A stretch of 64,000 nt of DNA from Sporosarcina sp. NCCP-2716 (GCF_023707985.1 NZ_BRCF01000001.1:183967-247966), one strand, 5' to 3'. Counted from the stretch's first letter, positions 26,634 to 36,750 are shown. Translations and numbers: made by a program. The notes: generated by a model from the sequence alone, not told the origin.

Positions 26634-26873
26634 TTCTCGGAAATCCAGAAGAAAGAAGTGATCGATCTCCACCGCGGCAAGTTTCTCGGCTTCATCCAAG
26701 ATGCTTCGATCGACGTGACGGACGGCAAAATCCAGACGCTCCACGTCGGGGATACGGAACGGTCGCTGTTCCTGGAAACACGTGTGAAAGACCAAAAACA
26801 GTTCCGCTACGAAGAGGTGGTCACGATCGGCAAAGATATCGTGCTGATCCAAAAGAAACCGCCTATTGAATGA
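26628..26873 (+). CDS. ylmC: YlmC/YmxH family PRC-barrel sporulation protein
   Basis: An 81-residue PRC-barrel protein of the YlmC/YmxH family. It begins MRFSEIQKKEVIDLHRGKFLGFIQDASID, the typical family opening, and continues with two more beta strands (DGKIQTLHV, VVTIGKDIVLI). The family is found in spore formers; its molecular role is not known to me. The start codon lies inside an inverted repeat (26598-26633). In B. subtilis ylmD separates it from ylmE; here it does not. Confidence 0.87.
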   Translation: MRFSEIQKKEVIDLHRGKFLGFIQDASIDVTDGKIQTLHVGDTERSLFLETRVKDQKQFRYEEVVTIGKDIVLIQKKPPIE

Positions 26874-26880
26874 CAAAACA

Positions 26881-26909
26881 TTGATAGTTGCGCCGCCGCT
26901 TGGTACAAT
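26881..26909 (+). promoter_or_regulatory. Sigma-A promoter for ylmE-sepF-ylmG
   Basis: TTGATA (26881-26886), 17 bases, TACAAT (26904-26909). Predicted start near 26916, upstream of the chosen ylmE ATG and downstream of a spurious TTG at 26888. Confidence 0.78.
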
Positions 26910-26938
26910 GGAACAAAGTATCGAGAAAAGTAGTGAAG

Positions 26939-27634
26939 ATGATGACACCTTTACAACAGCGTATCGAAACAATCGAAGAGACGATCTGCCGTGCATGTGA
27001 ACGTGCCGGCCGTGACCGACATGATATCACCGTCGTCGCCGTGACAAAGCAAGTATCCGCACAGCGCACACGCGAAGTGCTGGATGCAGGCATCATCCAT
27101 CTGGGTGAAAACCGGCCGGAAGGGCTCCTTGCGAAACAGGAAGCGATCCCCCAGGGGGCGGTGTGGCATTTCATCGGCAGCGTCCAGAGCCGCAAGGTGA
27201 AGGAGATCATAGAGCGCATCGACTACTTGCATTCACTGGATCGTCTCAGTCTTGCAAAAGAGATCCAGAAGCGGGCCGTCGAACCGGTCGACTGCTTTGT
27301 ACAAGTCAATGTCTCCGGAGAGGCTTCGAAATCAGGACTGTCCCCGGATGAGACGGCGGACTTCATCGATTCACTGCAGGATTACGATAAAATCCGCGTC
27401 ATCGGACTGATGACGATGGCACCGAACACGGAAGACGAACAGCTGATCCGCAGCGTGTTCAAGCAGCTCCGCGACCTGCGGGATGAACTTGCCGCGAAAC
27501 ACATGCCGCATGCGCCAGTCACGAAATTGTCAATGGGGATGTCGAATGATTACAGCATTGCAATCGAAGAGGGCGCAACCCATGTCAGGATCGGGACGGC
27601 GCTCGTCGGTTCGGAGAGCGAGGGAGACGAATGA
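26939..27634 (+). CDS. ylmE: YggS/YlmE family PLP homeostasis protein
   Basis: A single-domain alanine-racemase-fold protein that binds pyridoxal 5'-phosphate and balances vitamin B6 and amino-acid pools; it has no known catalytic reaction. The 231 residues show the PLP-lysine segment ITVVAVTKQV, then LGENRPEGLLAK, WHFIGSVQSRKV, CFVQVNVSGEASKSGL and LSMGMSNDYSIAIEEGATHVRIG in outline. ATG 26939 lies after the mapped promoter. The ribosome site (AGTGAAG) is weak. The sepF start overlaps the stop (ATGA). Confidence 0.94.
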   Translation: MMTPLQQRIETIEETICRACERAGRDRHDITVVAVTKQVSAQRTREVLDAGIIHLGENRPEGLLAKQEAIPQGAVWHFIGSVQSRKVKEIIERIDYLHSLDRLSLAKEIQKRAVEPVDCFVQVNVSGEASKSGLSPDETADFIDSLQDYDKIRVIGLMTMAPNTEDEQLIRSVFKQLRDLRDELAAKHMPHAPVTKLSMGMSNDYSIAIEEGATHVRIGTALVGSESEGDE

Positions 27635-28101
27635 GCATCAAAAACAAATTCGAGAAGTGGTTCTACCTGGATGAAGAAGAAGCCGCAGCCCGGGAAGCCG
27701 AAGTCCGGCAGCCTGCTCCGGTGAAGCAGGAGCGCAAAACAGGCAAACCGGCTCCTATGAAAAATGCACCGATGCCGAAACAGCCCCGTGAAAATGTGCC
27801 GGCCGGGAACATTGTGAGCCTGCAGAGCGTCCAGAAATCATCGAAGGTCGTCCTTGTCGAACCGCGTGTCTATGCAGAAGCGCAGGACATCTCTGAACAT
27901 TTGACGAACAAACGTGCAGTCATCGTCAACCTGCAGCGCATCGACCGCGAGCAGGGAATCCGGATCGTCGACTTCCTGAGCGGCTCCGTCTATGCGCTCA
28001 ACGGGGATATCCAGCGGATCGGCACGGACATTTTCCTCTGTGTGCCGGAGAACGTCGAAGTGAACGGCTCCATCTCCGATTATTTGAACGAAAGAAACTG
28101 A
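27631..28101 (+). CDS. sepF: Cell division protein SepF
   Basis: FtsZ-binding protein that bundles filaments and anchors the Z-ring to the membrane. The 156 residues have an N-terminal amphipathic helix (MSIKNKFEKWFYLDEE), a Pro/Lys-rich linker, and the C-terminal SepF domain (VEPRVYAEAQDISEHLTNKRAVIVNLQRID, then RIVDFLSG and YALNGDIQRIG). Coupled to ylmE by an ATGA overlap. Confidence 0.96.
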   Translation: MSIKNKFEKWFYLDEEEAAAREAEVRQPAPVKQERKTGKPAPMKNAPMPKQPRENVPAGNIVSLQSVQKSSKVVLVEPRVYAEAQDISEHLTNKRAVIVNLQRIDREQGIRIVDFLSGSVYALNGDIQRIGTDIFLCVPENVEVNGSISDYLNERN

Positions 28102-28120
28102 ATGAGGTGTACTGACCGTA

Positions 28121-28405
28121 ATGGATTTACTATTGGTTCAGATTTATAAAATTATCAGCCTGGCTCTGACGGCATACTCGTTTGCGTTAGTCATTTATAT
28201 CCTAATGTCGTGGGTTCCGGCTTCTCGTGATACTGCTTTCGGAAGGATCCTTGAAAAGATAGCGGAACCGTATTTAGGTTTCTTCCGCAGATTCATCCCG
28301 CCGCTCGGCATGATCGATATTTCACCGATTGTCGGTTTGCTGGCATTGCGACTCATCGAGCGCGGACTCAGATCGATTTTCATCTGGCTGCTTACCGTTC
28401 TATAA
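28121..28405 (+). CDS. ylmG: YggT family membrane protein (YlmG)
   Basis: A 94-residue YggT protein with two hydrophobic segments separated by the conserved SWVPASRDTAFGRILEKIAEPYLGFFRRFIPPLGMIDISPI region. Located next to sepF in Gram-positives and implicated in division or membrane organisation, without a defined activity. ATG 28121 follows GAGGTGTACTGACC. Confidence 0.92.
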   Translation: MDLLLVQIYKIISLALTAYSFALVIYILMSWVPASRDTAFGRILEKIAEPYLGFFRRFIPPLGMIDISPIVGLLALRLIERGLRSIFIWLLTVL

Positions 28406-28429
28406 GTGTCACCGCTGCCAGTCTGAACG

Positions 28430-28463
28430 AAAAATCACATCCTCACTTTGTGGGGATTTTTCT
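28430..28463 (+). terminator. Possible weak terminator between ylmG and ylmH
   Basis: AAAAATC-ACAT-CCTCAC pairs with GTGGGGATTTTT with an internal bulge, followed by TTTTT. It may attenuate rather than stop transcription. Confidence 0.45.
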
Positions 28464-28479
28464 ATAAGGAGAGAATCCC

Positions 28480-29256
28480 ATGGACGGCATCATGCAGCAT
28501 TTCAGAAAAGAAGAACAGCCCTTCGTCGAGCTCGTGCAGGACTGGGTGCGCGAGGTGGAGGATCTCTATTCCCCTAAACTGACCGGCTTCCTCGACCCGC
28601 GTGAGCGGTTCATCGTCCAGTCGATCGTCCGGGGGAGCGGCCTGCTCACTGCGGAAGACGGCGGTTTCAGCGAAGCGGAGCGGAAACGGCTGCTGCTGTA
28701 TCCGGACTATTATGAACCGGCCGCGGATGACTTCCAGATCGCAGTCTTCGGAATTCGGTATGCGTCCAAGTTTGTGACGCTGGAACATCCCGCCATCCTC
28801 GGCTCGCTTATGGCGCTCGGACTCGATCGATCTAAATTCGGCGATATCCGGCTGCAGGAGGAAAACGCCCAGTTTGCAGCCGCCGCCGAGCTCACCACTT
28901 ATCTCGAGACGAATTTCACGTCCGCTGGCAAGGCGAAAGTGCACCTCGCCGAACTGCAGGATGCCGCTGACTGGATTGAGACGGACGACGTATGGACGGA
29001 AGAGACACAGATCGTCAGTTCCCTGCGGCTCGACACGGTCATCGCATCTCTGCTGAATAGTGCGAGGCAGAAATCCGCCGCCCTCATCCATGGCGGGAAA
29101 GTGAAAGTGAACTGGCGCGTCATCGATCAGCCGGCTTTCGAACTGAACGAATCCGACATCCTGTCGATCCGCGGACACGGACGATTCAAAGTGATCGCCA
29201 TCGAAGGGCGCACGAAGAAGGACAAGATCCGGCTCGTCACTGGGAAGTTGGAATGA
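28480..29256 (+). CDS. ylmH: S4-domain RNA-binding protein YlmH (RqcP)
   Basis: A 258-residue protein whose last third is an S4 RNA-binding domain (RLDTVIASLLNSARQKSAALIHGGKVKVNWRVID in outline). In B. subtilis YlmH/RqcP binds stalled 50S subunits and, with RqcH, drives alanine tailing of incomplete chains. RqcH is encoded at 42430-44121 in this same window, so both partners are present. The N-terminal part (FLDPRERFIVQSIVRG, YPDYYEP) is the conserved YlmH region. ATG 28480 follows AAGGAGAGAATCC. Confidence 0.93.
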   Translation: MDGIMQHFRKEEQPFVELVQDWVREVEDLYSPKLTGFLDPRERFIVQSIVRGSGLLTAEDGGFSEAERKRLLLYPDYYEPAADDFQIAVFGIRYASKFVTLEHPAILGSLMALGLDRSKFGDIRLQEENAQFAAAAELTTYLETNFTSAGKAKVHLAELQDAADWIETDDVWTEETQIVSSLRLDTVIASLLNSARQKSAALIHGGKVKVNWRVIDQPAFELNESDILSIRGHGRFKVIAIEGRTKKDKIRLVTGKLE

Positions 29257-29271
29257 ATTTGCCGGGCGGAC

Positions 29272-29300
29272 TTTAGAAAAAGCCTGTTTTCTGTTATAGT
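29272..29300 (+). promoter_or_regulatory. Probable sigma-A promoter for divIVA
   Basis: TTTAGA (29272-29277), 17 bases, TATAGT (29295-29300), 44 bases before the divIVA ATG. The -10 is good, the -35 moderate. Confidence 0.6.
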
Positions 29301-29344
29301 CAACGATAGACGCAATAAGTTCATCTAAAAGGGGAGAGACTTGA

Positions 29345-29851
29345 ATGGCGCTTACACCAATTGATATACATAATAAGACGTTCGGCAGCAGATGGCGGGG
29401 GTATGACGAGGACGAAGTGAACGAGTTCCTCGAACAGCTCATGAAGGACTATGAGAACATGCTTGACGAAAACAAGGAGCTGGCACGCCGGCTGAAAGAG
29501 ACCGAAGAACAGGTCGCACATTTCAATGCCATCGAAGACACGCTCCAGAAGTCCATCATGATTGCGCAGGAAGCCGCTGAAGATGTCCGCCGCAATTCCA
29601 CACAGGAAGCGAAACTGATCATCAAAGAAGCGGAAAAGAACGCAGACCGTATCGTCAATGAAGCCCTTTCCCGCTCCCGTGAAATCACGATGGAGATCGA
29701 AGACTTGAAAAAGCAGTCGAAAATCTTCCGCAACCGCTTCCGTATGCTAATCGAAGCACAGCTGGATCTTGTGAAGATGGATGACTGGGATGCACTCCTG
29801 GAATACGAAACGACATCAAAGAAGCTGGAGACTGCCGCAGACAGCGAATGA
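29345..29851 (+). CDS. divIVA: Cell-pole and septum protein DivIVA
   Basis: Coiled-coil protein that recognises negatively curved membrane at septa and poles and recruits Min and, in sporulation, chromosome-anchoring partners. The 168 residues start with the lipid-binding domain (LTPIDIHNKTFGSRWRGYDEDEVNEFLEQL in outline), in which the Phe and Arg of TFGSRWRG are the membrane-contact residues. Two long coiled coils follow. ATG 29345 follows AAAGGGGAGAGACTTGA. It has its own promoter. Confidence 0.96.
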   Translation: MALTPIDIHNKTFGSRWRGYDEDEVNEFLEQLMKDYENMLDENKELARRLKETEEQVAHFNAIEDTLQKSIMIAQEAAEDVRRNSTQEAKLIIKEAEKNADRIVNEALSRSREITMEIEDLKKQSKIFRNRFRMLIEAQLDLVKMDDWDALLEYETTSKKLETAADSE

Positions 29852-29858
29852 CCGCTGC

Positions 29859-29888
29859 TTGACGAACAGTATGCCGCACGATTATAAT
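29859..29888 (+). promoter_or_regulatory. Sigma-A promoter of the ileS T-box transcript
   Basis: TTGACG (29859-29864), 18 bases, TATAAT (29883-29888). Transcription would begin near 29895, at the foot of the T-box leader. Confidence 0.82.
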
Positions 29889-29894
29889 ATGGTT

Positions 29895-30136
29895 CATATT
29901 ACATGACAGGCGCTGAAAGAGACAGTACTTTCCAAGTCAGGTGCAGAACAGCGAGCCGGGGGCGGTGGAAGCCCGGCCAGGCACATGGAGACGAAGATCA
30001 CTCTGGAGCCGGACTGCCCTGTGCAGTCCCGGTCACACCCCGTTACGGTGTTCGAGAGGCAGCTGCTGAACGCAGCTGCAACTAGGGTGGTATCGCGAGC
30101 TCACTCCTCGTCCCTTTTTTAGGGACGGGGATTTTT
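29895..30136 (+). promoter_or_regulatory. T-box riboswitch, isoleucine-specific, upstream of ileS
   Basis: A 240-base leader that senses uncharged tRNA(Ile). Stem I includes the distal GGCGGTGGAAGCC loop; the likely specifier codon is ATC at 29997-29999 within GAAGATCACT, matching isoleucine. The T-box sequence AGGGTGGTATCGCG is at 30084-30097. The terminator is CCTCGTCCCT (30106-30115) against AGGGACGGGG (30121-30130), then ATTTTT. Uncharged tRNA(Ile) should stabilise the antiterminator and let ileS be transcribed. The leader fills most of the 344 bases between divIVA and ileS. Confidence 0.93.
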
Positions 30137-30195
30137 CTATTTTCAGGCGCACTTGTCACCTGCCGAATACACGGACGACACGAGGAGGAATTGGA

Positions 30196-32952
30196 ATGGA
30201 TTATAAAGACACGCTGCTGATGCCGAAAACGGACTTCCCGATGAGGGGCGGTCTGCCGGCGAAAGAACCGCAGCTTCAGGAACAATGGGATCAGGAAGAC
30301 ATGTATGGAAAAGTGCTTGCACGCACGGAAGGACGCCCGACGTTCATCCTGCATGACGGACCGCCGTACGCGAACGGCGATCTCCATATGGGCCACGCGC
30401 TCAATAAGGTGCTGAAGGACATTATCGTCCGTCATAAGTCGATGACAGGCTACCATGCCCCGTACGTCCCGGGCTGGGATACACACGGTCTGCCGATCGA
30501 GCAGGCACTGGTCAACAAAGGGGTCAAACGGAAAGAGCACAGCATTGCCGAGTTCCGGCAGATGTGTGCGGAATATGCACTTCAGCAGATCGATAACCAG
30601 CGTTCGCAATTCAAGCGTCTCGGAGTCCGCGGGGACTGGAACGATCCGTATATTACGCTGAACCCTGCATTCGAAGCCCGGCAGATCAAGGTGTTCGGTG
30701 ATATGGCGAAAAAAGGATATATCTATAAAGGGCTGAAGCCGGTCTATTGGTCCCCGTCTTCCGAAACTGCGCTGGCAGAAGCGGAAATCGAGTACCAGGA
30801 TAAGAAATCGCCGTCCATCTATGTCAGCTTCCCAGTGCGGGACGGCAAAGGAGTCCTCGGTGATGATGTCAACATCCTGATCTGGACGACGACACCATGG
30901 ACGATCCCTGCGAACCTCGGTATCTCCGTGCACCCTGACTTCACGTACACGGTCGTCGAGGCGGACGGCAAGAAGTTCCTCGTAGCGAAAGACCTGGTCG
31001 ACCATCTCGCTTCCGAGCTTGGATGGGAAGACTATTCGACAGCCGGCGAATACAAAGGGCGCGAGCTGGAAATGATCACAGCGAGCCATCCGATCTATGA
31101 CCGTGAATCGCTCGTCATGCTCGGCGAACACGTCACTGCCGATGCAGGTACAGGATGTGTCCATACGGCACCGGGCCACGGAGAGGACGACTTCCATGTC
31201 GGCAAAAAATACGGGCTCGGCGTCCTGTCACCGGTCAATGACCGCGGTGTCATGACGGCGGAAGCACCGCTGTTCGAAGGCCTCTTCTACGAAGACGCGA
31301 ACAAAGCGATCACTGAGAAACTGAAGGAAGTCGGTGCGCTTGAAAAGCTGTCGTTCTTCACGCACTCGTATCCGCATGACTGGCGTACGAAGAAACCGGT
31401 CATCTTCCGGGCGACGTCCCAATGGTTTGCATCGATCGAATCGTTCCGCGGCGAGCTGCTCGAAGCGATCCGCAATACAAAATTCACGCCGTCTTGGGGC
31501 GAAACACGGCTGTTCAACATGGTCCGCGACCGCGGCGACTGGTGTATTTCCCGCCAGCGCGTCTGGGGTGTTCCGATCCCTGTGTTCTACACGGAAAACG
31601 ACGAACCGATCATCACGGATGAAACGATCGACCACGTTTCCGAACTGTTCCGGGAACACGGCTCGAACATCTGGTTTGAATGGGACACGAAAGACCTGCT
31701 CCCGGAAGGCTTCACACATCCGGGCAGTCCGAATGGCACGTTCACGAAAGAGACGGATATCATGGACGTCTGGTTCGATTCCGGTTCGACACACCAAGGT
31801 GTCCTTGTCGAACGGAAAGAGCTGTCGTATCCGGCAGATCTATATCTTGAAGGGTCCGACCAATACCGCGGCTGGTTCAACTCGTCGCTGACGACAAGCG
31901 TCGCCATCAACGGCATCGCGCCTTATAAAGGGCTGCTGAGCCACGGGTTCACGCTCGACGGCGAAGGCCGCAAGATGAGTAAATCGATCGGCAACGTCAT
32001 CCTGCCGTCGAAAGTGATGAACCAGTTCGGCGCCGACATCCTGCGTCTCTGGGTGTCATCCGTCGACTATACAGCTGACGTGCGCGTCTCCGATTCGAAC
32101 TTCAAGCAAGTGTCCGAAGTGTACCGGAAGATCCGCAACACGGTCCGTTTCCTTCACGGGAACACGTCCGACTTCACGCCGGGCACTGATACAATAACGT
32201 TCGACCAGCTCCGTCCGGTCGACCAGTATGTTTACGTGAAATTGCAGGACCTGATCCGCGAAGTGCGCTCTGCGTATGAAAATTACGAGTTCGCAGTCGT
32301 CTATCATGCGATCAACTCGTTCTGTACGAACACGTTGAGCTCGTTCTATCTCGATATCGCTAAAGACGTCGTCTACATCGAAGCTGCCGATCATCCGCAC
32401 CGCCGTGCGATGCAGACCGTCATGTATGACGCACTGATCACGCTGCTGAAACTGGCAGCGCCGATCCTGCCGCATACAGCGGACGAAATGTGGGCATACC
32501 TCGAACACGAGACAGCGGAAAGCATCCAGCTCACCGACATGCCGGACGCACAGGACGTGGACGCAGAAGAACTCCGCAAGACGTTCGACCAGCTGATGCT
32601 CGTGCGGGACGATGTACTGAAGGCACTTGAAGAAGCACGCAACAGCAAAGTGATCGGGAAGTCGCTCGAAGCGCACGTTTCTATGGCGGTGAGCGATGAC
32701 CTGAAAGCGCTGTTCGATACGGAAGACATCAACTTCGCCCAGTTCTTCATCGTTTCCGAATTCAGCCTCTCGGATGAGGCAGCTCTTCCGACCGGTGCAG
32801 GGACGTATGCTTCCGGCAAGATCGCCGTCGGAAAAGCTTCCGGCGAGAAATGCGAACGGTGCTGGACCATCTCCGAAACGGTCGGGGACAACAAAGAGTA
32901 CCCGGAACTTTGCGCACGCTGTGCAGACGTCGTTGCACACCATTACGCATAA
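30196..32952 (+). CDS. ileS: Isoleucyl-tRNA synthetase
   Basis: Class I aminoacyl-tRNA synthetase charging tRNA(Ile), with editing of valine. The 918 residues (B. subtilis 921) contain the HIGH-type motif as HMGH in [15 protein letters not shown], the editing domain ([11 protein letters not shown] in outline, and [11 protein letters not shown]), the [10 protein letters not shown] loop and a C-terminal zinc site (CERCW and CARC). Motifs fit the bacterial type 1 enzyme. ATG 30196 follows AGGAGGAATTGG. Regulated by the T-box leader. In B. subtilis it likewise follows divIVA. Confidence 0.98.
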   Translation: MDYKDTLLMPKTDFPMRGGLPAKEPQLQEQWDQEDMYGKVLARTEGRPTFILHDGPPYANGDLHMGHALNKVLKDIIVRHKSMTGYHAPYVPGWDTHGLPIEQALVNKGVKRKEHSIAEFRQMCAEYALQQIDNQRSQFKRLGVRGDWNDPYITLNPAFEARQIKVFGDMAKKGYIYKGLKPVYWSPSSETALAEAEIEYQDKKSPSIYVSFPVRDGKGVLGDDVNILIWTTTPWTIPANLGISVHPDFTYTVVEADGKKFLVAKDLVDHLASELGWEDYSTAGEYKGRELEMITASHPIYDRESLVMLGEHVTADAGTGCVHTAPGHGEDDFHVGKKYGLGVLSPVNDRGVMTAEAPLFEGLFYEDANKAITEKLKEVGALEKLSFFTHSYPHDWRTKKPVIFRATSQWFASIESFRGELLEAIRNTKFTPSWGETRLFNMVRDRGDWCISRQRVWGVPIPVFYTENDEPIITDETIDHVSELFREHGSNIWFEWDTKDLLPEGFTHPGSPNGTFTKETDIMDVWFDSGSTHQGVLVERKELSYPADLYLEGSDQYRGWFNSSLTTSVAINGIAPYKGLLSHGFTLDGEGRKMSKSIGNVILPSKVMNQFGADILRLWVSSVDYTADVRVSDSNFKQVSEVYRKIRNTVRFLHGNTSDFTPGTDTITFDQLRPVDQYVYVKLQDLIREVRSAYENYEFAVVYHAINSFCTNTLSSFYLDIAKDVVYIEAADHPHRRAMQTVMYDALITLLKLAAPILPHTADEMWAYLEHETAESIQLTDMPDAQDVDAEELRKTFDQLMLVRDDVLKALEEARNSKVIGKSLEAHVSMAVSDDLKALFDTEDINFAQFFIVSEFSLSDEAALPTGAGTYASGKIAVGKASGEKCERCWTISETVGDNKEYPELCARCADVVAHHYA

Positions 32953-32964
32953 CAGGGAACTTGC

Positions 32965-33008
32965 GACACTGCAGCCATGCCGCCGAACCGGCAGCTGCAG
33001 TGTCTTTT
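32965..33008 (+). terminator. Terminator after ileS
   Basis: GACACTGCAG / CTGCAGTGTC perfect arms with an inner GCCG/CGGC pairing, then TTTT. Confidence 0.85.
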
Positions 33009-33022
33009 GCATGATGAACCGA

Positions 33023-33053
33023 TTGACTTGTACGCCGCAGGGCGGGGTATGCT
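33023..33053 (+). promoter_or_regulatory. Possible promoter for lspA-rluD
   Basis: TTGACT (33023-33028) and TATGCT (33048-33053) separated by 19 bases, which is longer than ideal. It is the only reasonable pair between the ileS terminator and lspA. Confidence 0.45.
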
Positions 33054-33089
33054 AAACTAAGAACAACACTGCAGGACGGAGGGAACGGG

Positions 33090-33569
33090 TTGCTGATCTA
33101 TTACGGAATTGCGGTGATTGTCATTTTGCTGGACCAGCTGACAAAATGGGCAGTCGCAACGAACATGGAAATCGGGGAGCGGATCGCGATATGGGATCCC
33201 TATCTCAGCCTGCTGTCCCATCGGAACCGCGGAGCGGCATGGGGCATGCTGGAAGGGCAGATGTGGCTGTTCGCCATCGTCACAATCGCTGTCGTGGCAG
33301 GGATCATCTACTTCTTCCGGAAAGAAGGGAAGGACAGCCCGCTGTTTGCGTGGAGTCTCATGCTGCTGCTCGGCGGGGCAGTCGGGAACTTCATCGACCG
33401 GATGGTAAGGGGAGAAGTGGTCGACTTCGTCAGTGTCCTCATTCCCGTCGTCAATTATGATTTCCCCATTTTCAACGTGGCGGATTCGGCACTGACTGCA
33501 GGGGTCATCCTCGTCATCATCTACTTGCTGACAGAAGAGAAAAAAGAGAAGAAAGCTAAGGTGGACTAA
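33090..33569 (+). CDS. lspA: Lipoprotein signal peptidase (signal peptidase II)
   Basis: Membrane aspartic protease that removes signal peptides from prolipoproteins. The 159-residue protein has four transmembrane helices, LDQLTKW near the start, NRGAAWGML, and the two catalytic aspartates in GNFIDRM and FNVADS. The start is TTG 33090 behind GGAGGGAACGGG; no ATG fits the conserved N-terminus. Its stop shares one base with the rluD ATG, indicating coupled translation. Confidence 0.96.
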   Translation: MLIYYGIAVIVILLDQLTKWAVATNMEIGERIAIWDPYLSLLSHRNRGAAWGMLEGQMWLFAIVTIAVVAGIIYFFRKEGKDSPLFAWSLMLLLGGAVGNFIDRMVRGEVVDFVSVLIPVVNYDFPIFNVADSALTAGVILVIIYLLTEEKKEKKAKVD

Positions 33570-34477
33570 TGGAACAAGTTGAATACATCATCGATACAGA
33601 AACAGCCGGGGAACGGATCGACAAAGCACTGGCATCCGCGCATCCCGATTGGTCACGGACCCTCATCCAGCAATGGGTGAAAGACGGGATCGTACTCGTC
33701 AACGGCAGCACGGTCAAAGTGAATTACAAAGTGAAGCAGGGAGATGTCCTGACGGTCGACGAACCGGAACCTGAAGAATTGGATATCCCGGCAGAAGATC
33801 TGAACCTGGAGATCGTCTATGAAGACAAGGATGTGCTCGTCGTCAACAAGCCGAGCGGCATGGTCGTCCATCCGGCGCCGGGCCATACGACAGGCACGCT
33901 CGTTAACGGGCTCATGCACCACTGCACGGATCTGTCAGGGATCAACGGTGTCATGCGGCCGGGGATCGTCCACCGCATCGACAAGGATACATCGGGACTG
34001 CTGATGGTGGCGAAAAATGATAACGCCCACACGTCGCTTGTCGACCAGCTTGTGAAGAAATCGGTGACGCGTGTCTATACGGCGCTTGTCCACGGACATA
34101 TCCCGCACGATAACGGGACGATCGACGCACCGATCGGCAGGGACAAGAAGGACCGGCAGAGCATGGCTGTTGAAAACAATGGAAAAAATGCCGTGACGCA
34201 TTTCAAAGTGCTCGAACGGTTCGGCGATTTCACCCTTGTCGAATGCCGTCTGGAAACAGGCCGGACCCACCAGATCCGTGTCCACTTGAAGTATATCGGC
34301 CACCCGCTGGCCGGGGATCCGAAATACGGACCGAAAAAGACAATCGACTTTGGCGGTCAGGCGCTCCATGCAGGTACACTCGGCTTCGTGCACCCTGTGA
34401 CAGGGGAATACATGGAGTTCACTGCGCCGCTGCCGGAAAATTATGAACAGCTGCTGAACGAAATGCGCTCAAAATAA
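33569..34477 (+). CDS. rluD: RluD-type 23S rRNA pseudouridine synthase (YlyB)
   Basis: A 302-residue RluA-family pseudouridine synthase with an N-terminal S4 domain (residues 14-75) and a catalytic domain containing VHRIDKDTSGL, where the Asp is the nucleophile, and the TGRTHQIRVH segment. In E. coli RluD modifies 23S positions 1911, 1915 and 1917; exact targets here are assumed by family. It follows lspA as in B. subtilis and precedes the pyrimidine operon. Confidence 0.92.
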   Translation: MEQVEYIIDTETAGERIDKALASAHPDWSRTLIQQWVKDGIVLVNGSTVKVNYKVKQGDVLTVDEPEPEELDIPAEDLNLEIVYEDKDVLVVNKPSGMVVHPAPGHTTGTLVNGLMHHCTDLSGINGVMRPGIVHRIDKDTSGLLMVAKNDNAHTSLVDQLVKKSVTRVYTALVHGHIPHDNGTIDAPIGRDKKDRQSMAVENNGKNAVTHFKVLERFGDFTLVECRLETGRTHQIRVHLKYIGHPLAGDPKYGPKKTIDFGGQALHAGTLGFVHPVTGEYMEFTAPLPENYEQLLNEMRSK

Positions 34478-34479
34478 GG

Positions 34480-34508
34480 TTGACGTGTGCCGTTTTACGC
34501 GGTATGCT
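34480..34508 (+). promoter_or_regulatory. Sigma-A promoter of the pyrimidine operon
   Basis: TTGACG (34480-34485), 17 bases, TATGCT (34503-34508). Transcription should start near 34515, at the head of the PyrR leader, and it lies immediately after rluD. Confidence 0.85.
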
Positions 34509-34527
34509 GAAGAAAGAAATCGAATAG

Positions 34528-35286
<759 letters not shown>

Positions 35287-35316
35287 TTGAACGAACTTCT
35301 TGGAGGCTAGAGAAAA

Positions 35317-36630
35317 ATGGCAGAAAAAGTATTGGATGTACACGAAAAACCGCAGCCGGCACGATGGCTCGCACTCAGTCTTCAGCATATGTTCGCGATG
35401 TTCGGCGCGACGATCCTCGTCCCGCAGCTGGTCGGCCTGAGCCCGGCGATCGCACTCCTGACGAGCGGGATCGCCACACTCGTCTTCATCGTCATCACCC
35501 AGGGGAAAGTACCGGCGTACCTCGGATCCTCGTTCGCCTTCATCGTACCGATCCAGGTCGCGACGAAAACAGGCGGCATCGGCAGCGCGATGATCGGCAG
35601 CATGTTCGTCGCCCTCGTCTACGCGATCGTCTCCCTGATCATCTGGAAGACCGGACATAAGTGGATCATGAACATCCTGCCGCCGGTCGTCGTCGGCCCG
35701 GTCATCATGGTCATCGGCCTGGCTGTCGCTCCGACCGCTGTCGGAATGGCGAGCCGGATAGACATCGACGGTGTTTCGACTTACAGCCTCCTGCATTTCT
35801 CAGCAGCAATCGTCACATTGGCCGCTGCAGTCATCTGCATGATGTTCTTCCGGGGCGTTGTCAGCCTCATGCCGGTGCTGATCGGGATTATCATCGGGTA
35901 CATCTACTCTGCGCTCATCGGGATCATAGACTTCGGTCCTGTCCTGGCTGCGAAATGGGTGGCACTGCCGGACTTCCTGATACCCGGCGTCACGTATGAC
36001 TTCGTCGTCACACCGACCTTGCTGTTCATCATGGTGCCGATTGCGATTGTCACCATTTCCGAACATATCGGCCATCAGCTTGTGCTCGGCAAAGTCGTCG
36101 ACCGGGATTTCATCCGGGATCCGGGGCTGAACCGTTCGCTGCTCGGTGACGGTGTCGGCACGCTGATCAGCGGTCTGCTCGGCGGTCCTCCGAAAACGAC
36201 CTACGGGGAAAACATCGGCGTCATGGCGATCACCCGCGTCTACAGCGTGTACGTCATTGTCGGGGCTGCGGTGTTCGCGATCGTCTTCTCCTTCCTCGGG
36301 AAAGTGATGGCGCTCATCGCGACGATTCCGACAGCTGTGCTCGGCGGTATCTCGATCCTGCTGTTCGGGATCATCGCTTCATCCGGCCTGCGGATGCTCG
36401 TCGACAACCATGTCGACTTCGATAACCAGCGCAACCTGGTCATCACATCGGTCATCCTCGTCATCGGGATCGGCGGGGCGTCTCTCAACTTCAGCGAAAC
36501 GTTCCACATCGAAGGGATGGCACTCGCCGCGATCGTCGGTGTCCTGCTCAATCTGCTTCTGCCCGGACGGGAGAAACAGACATTGGAGGATCATCCGGAA
36601 GACCCGATCCTCGGTAAGAAAGACAACTGA
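35317..36630 (+). CDS. pyrP: Uracil permease PyrP (NCS2 family)
   Basis: Proton-coupled uracil uptake across the membrane. The 437-residue protein has about 12-14 transmembrane segments and NCS2 signatures: QHMFAMFGATILVPQLVG, VTISEHIGHQLV (conserved Glu/His), and GGPPKTTYGENIGVMAITRVYS in outline. ATG 35317 follows TTGGAGGCTAGAGAAAA. Only 30 bases separate it from pyrR, with no attenuator between them, unlike B. subtilis. Confidence 0.96.
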   Translation: MAEKVLDVHEKPQPARWLALSLQHMFAMFGATILVPQLVGLSPAIALLTSGIATLVFIVITQGKVPAYLGSSFAFIVPIQVATKTGGIGSAMIGSMFVALVYAIVSLIIWKTGHKWIMNILPPVVVGPVIMVIGLAVAPTAVGMASRIDIDGVSTYSLLHFSAAIVTLAAAVICMMFFRGVVSLMPVLIGIIIGYIYSALIGIIDFGPVLAAKWVALPDFLIPGVTYDFVVTPTLLFIMVPIAIVTISEHIGHQLVLGKVVDRDFIRDPGLNRSLLGDGVGTLISGLLGGPPKTTYGENIGVMAITRVYSVYVIVGAAVFAIVFSFLGKVMALIATIPTAVLGGISILLFGIIASSGLRMLVDNHVDFDNQRNLVITSVILVIGIGGASLNFSETFHIEGMALAAIVGVLLNLLLPGREKQTLEDHPEDPILGKKDN

Positions 36631-36639
36631 ATACGCGTG

Positions 36640-36750
36640 ACCTTTTAACATTGTACTGAGAGACAAGGAAAGGTTTATGTGGATGGAGTCCTGCACTTGC
36701 AGGACCCGTGTATACATAAATAGCCTTCCTGCCTGCCGGGAAGGCTTTTT
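36640..36750 (+). promoter_or_regulatory. Transcription attenuator 2 between pyrP and pyrB
   Basis: The intergenic leader ends in a terminator, AGCCTTCC (36722-36729) with GGGAAGGCT (about 36738-36746), then TTTTT. Upstream, CCTTTTAACATTGTACTGAGAG and ACAAGGAAAGG align with the first leader, but the PyrR loop reads CTGAGAGAC in place of CCAGAGAGG. An inner hairpin GTCCTGC/GCAGGAC lies at about 36689-36706. This should control the biosynthetic genes separately from pyrR-pyrP. Confidence 0.78.
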
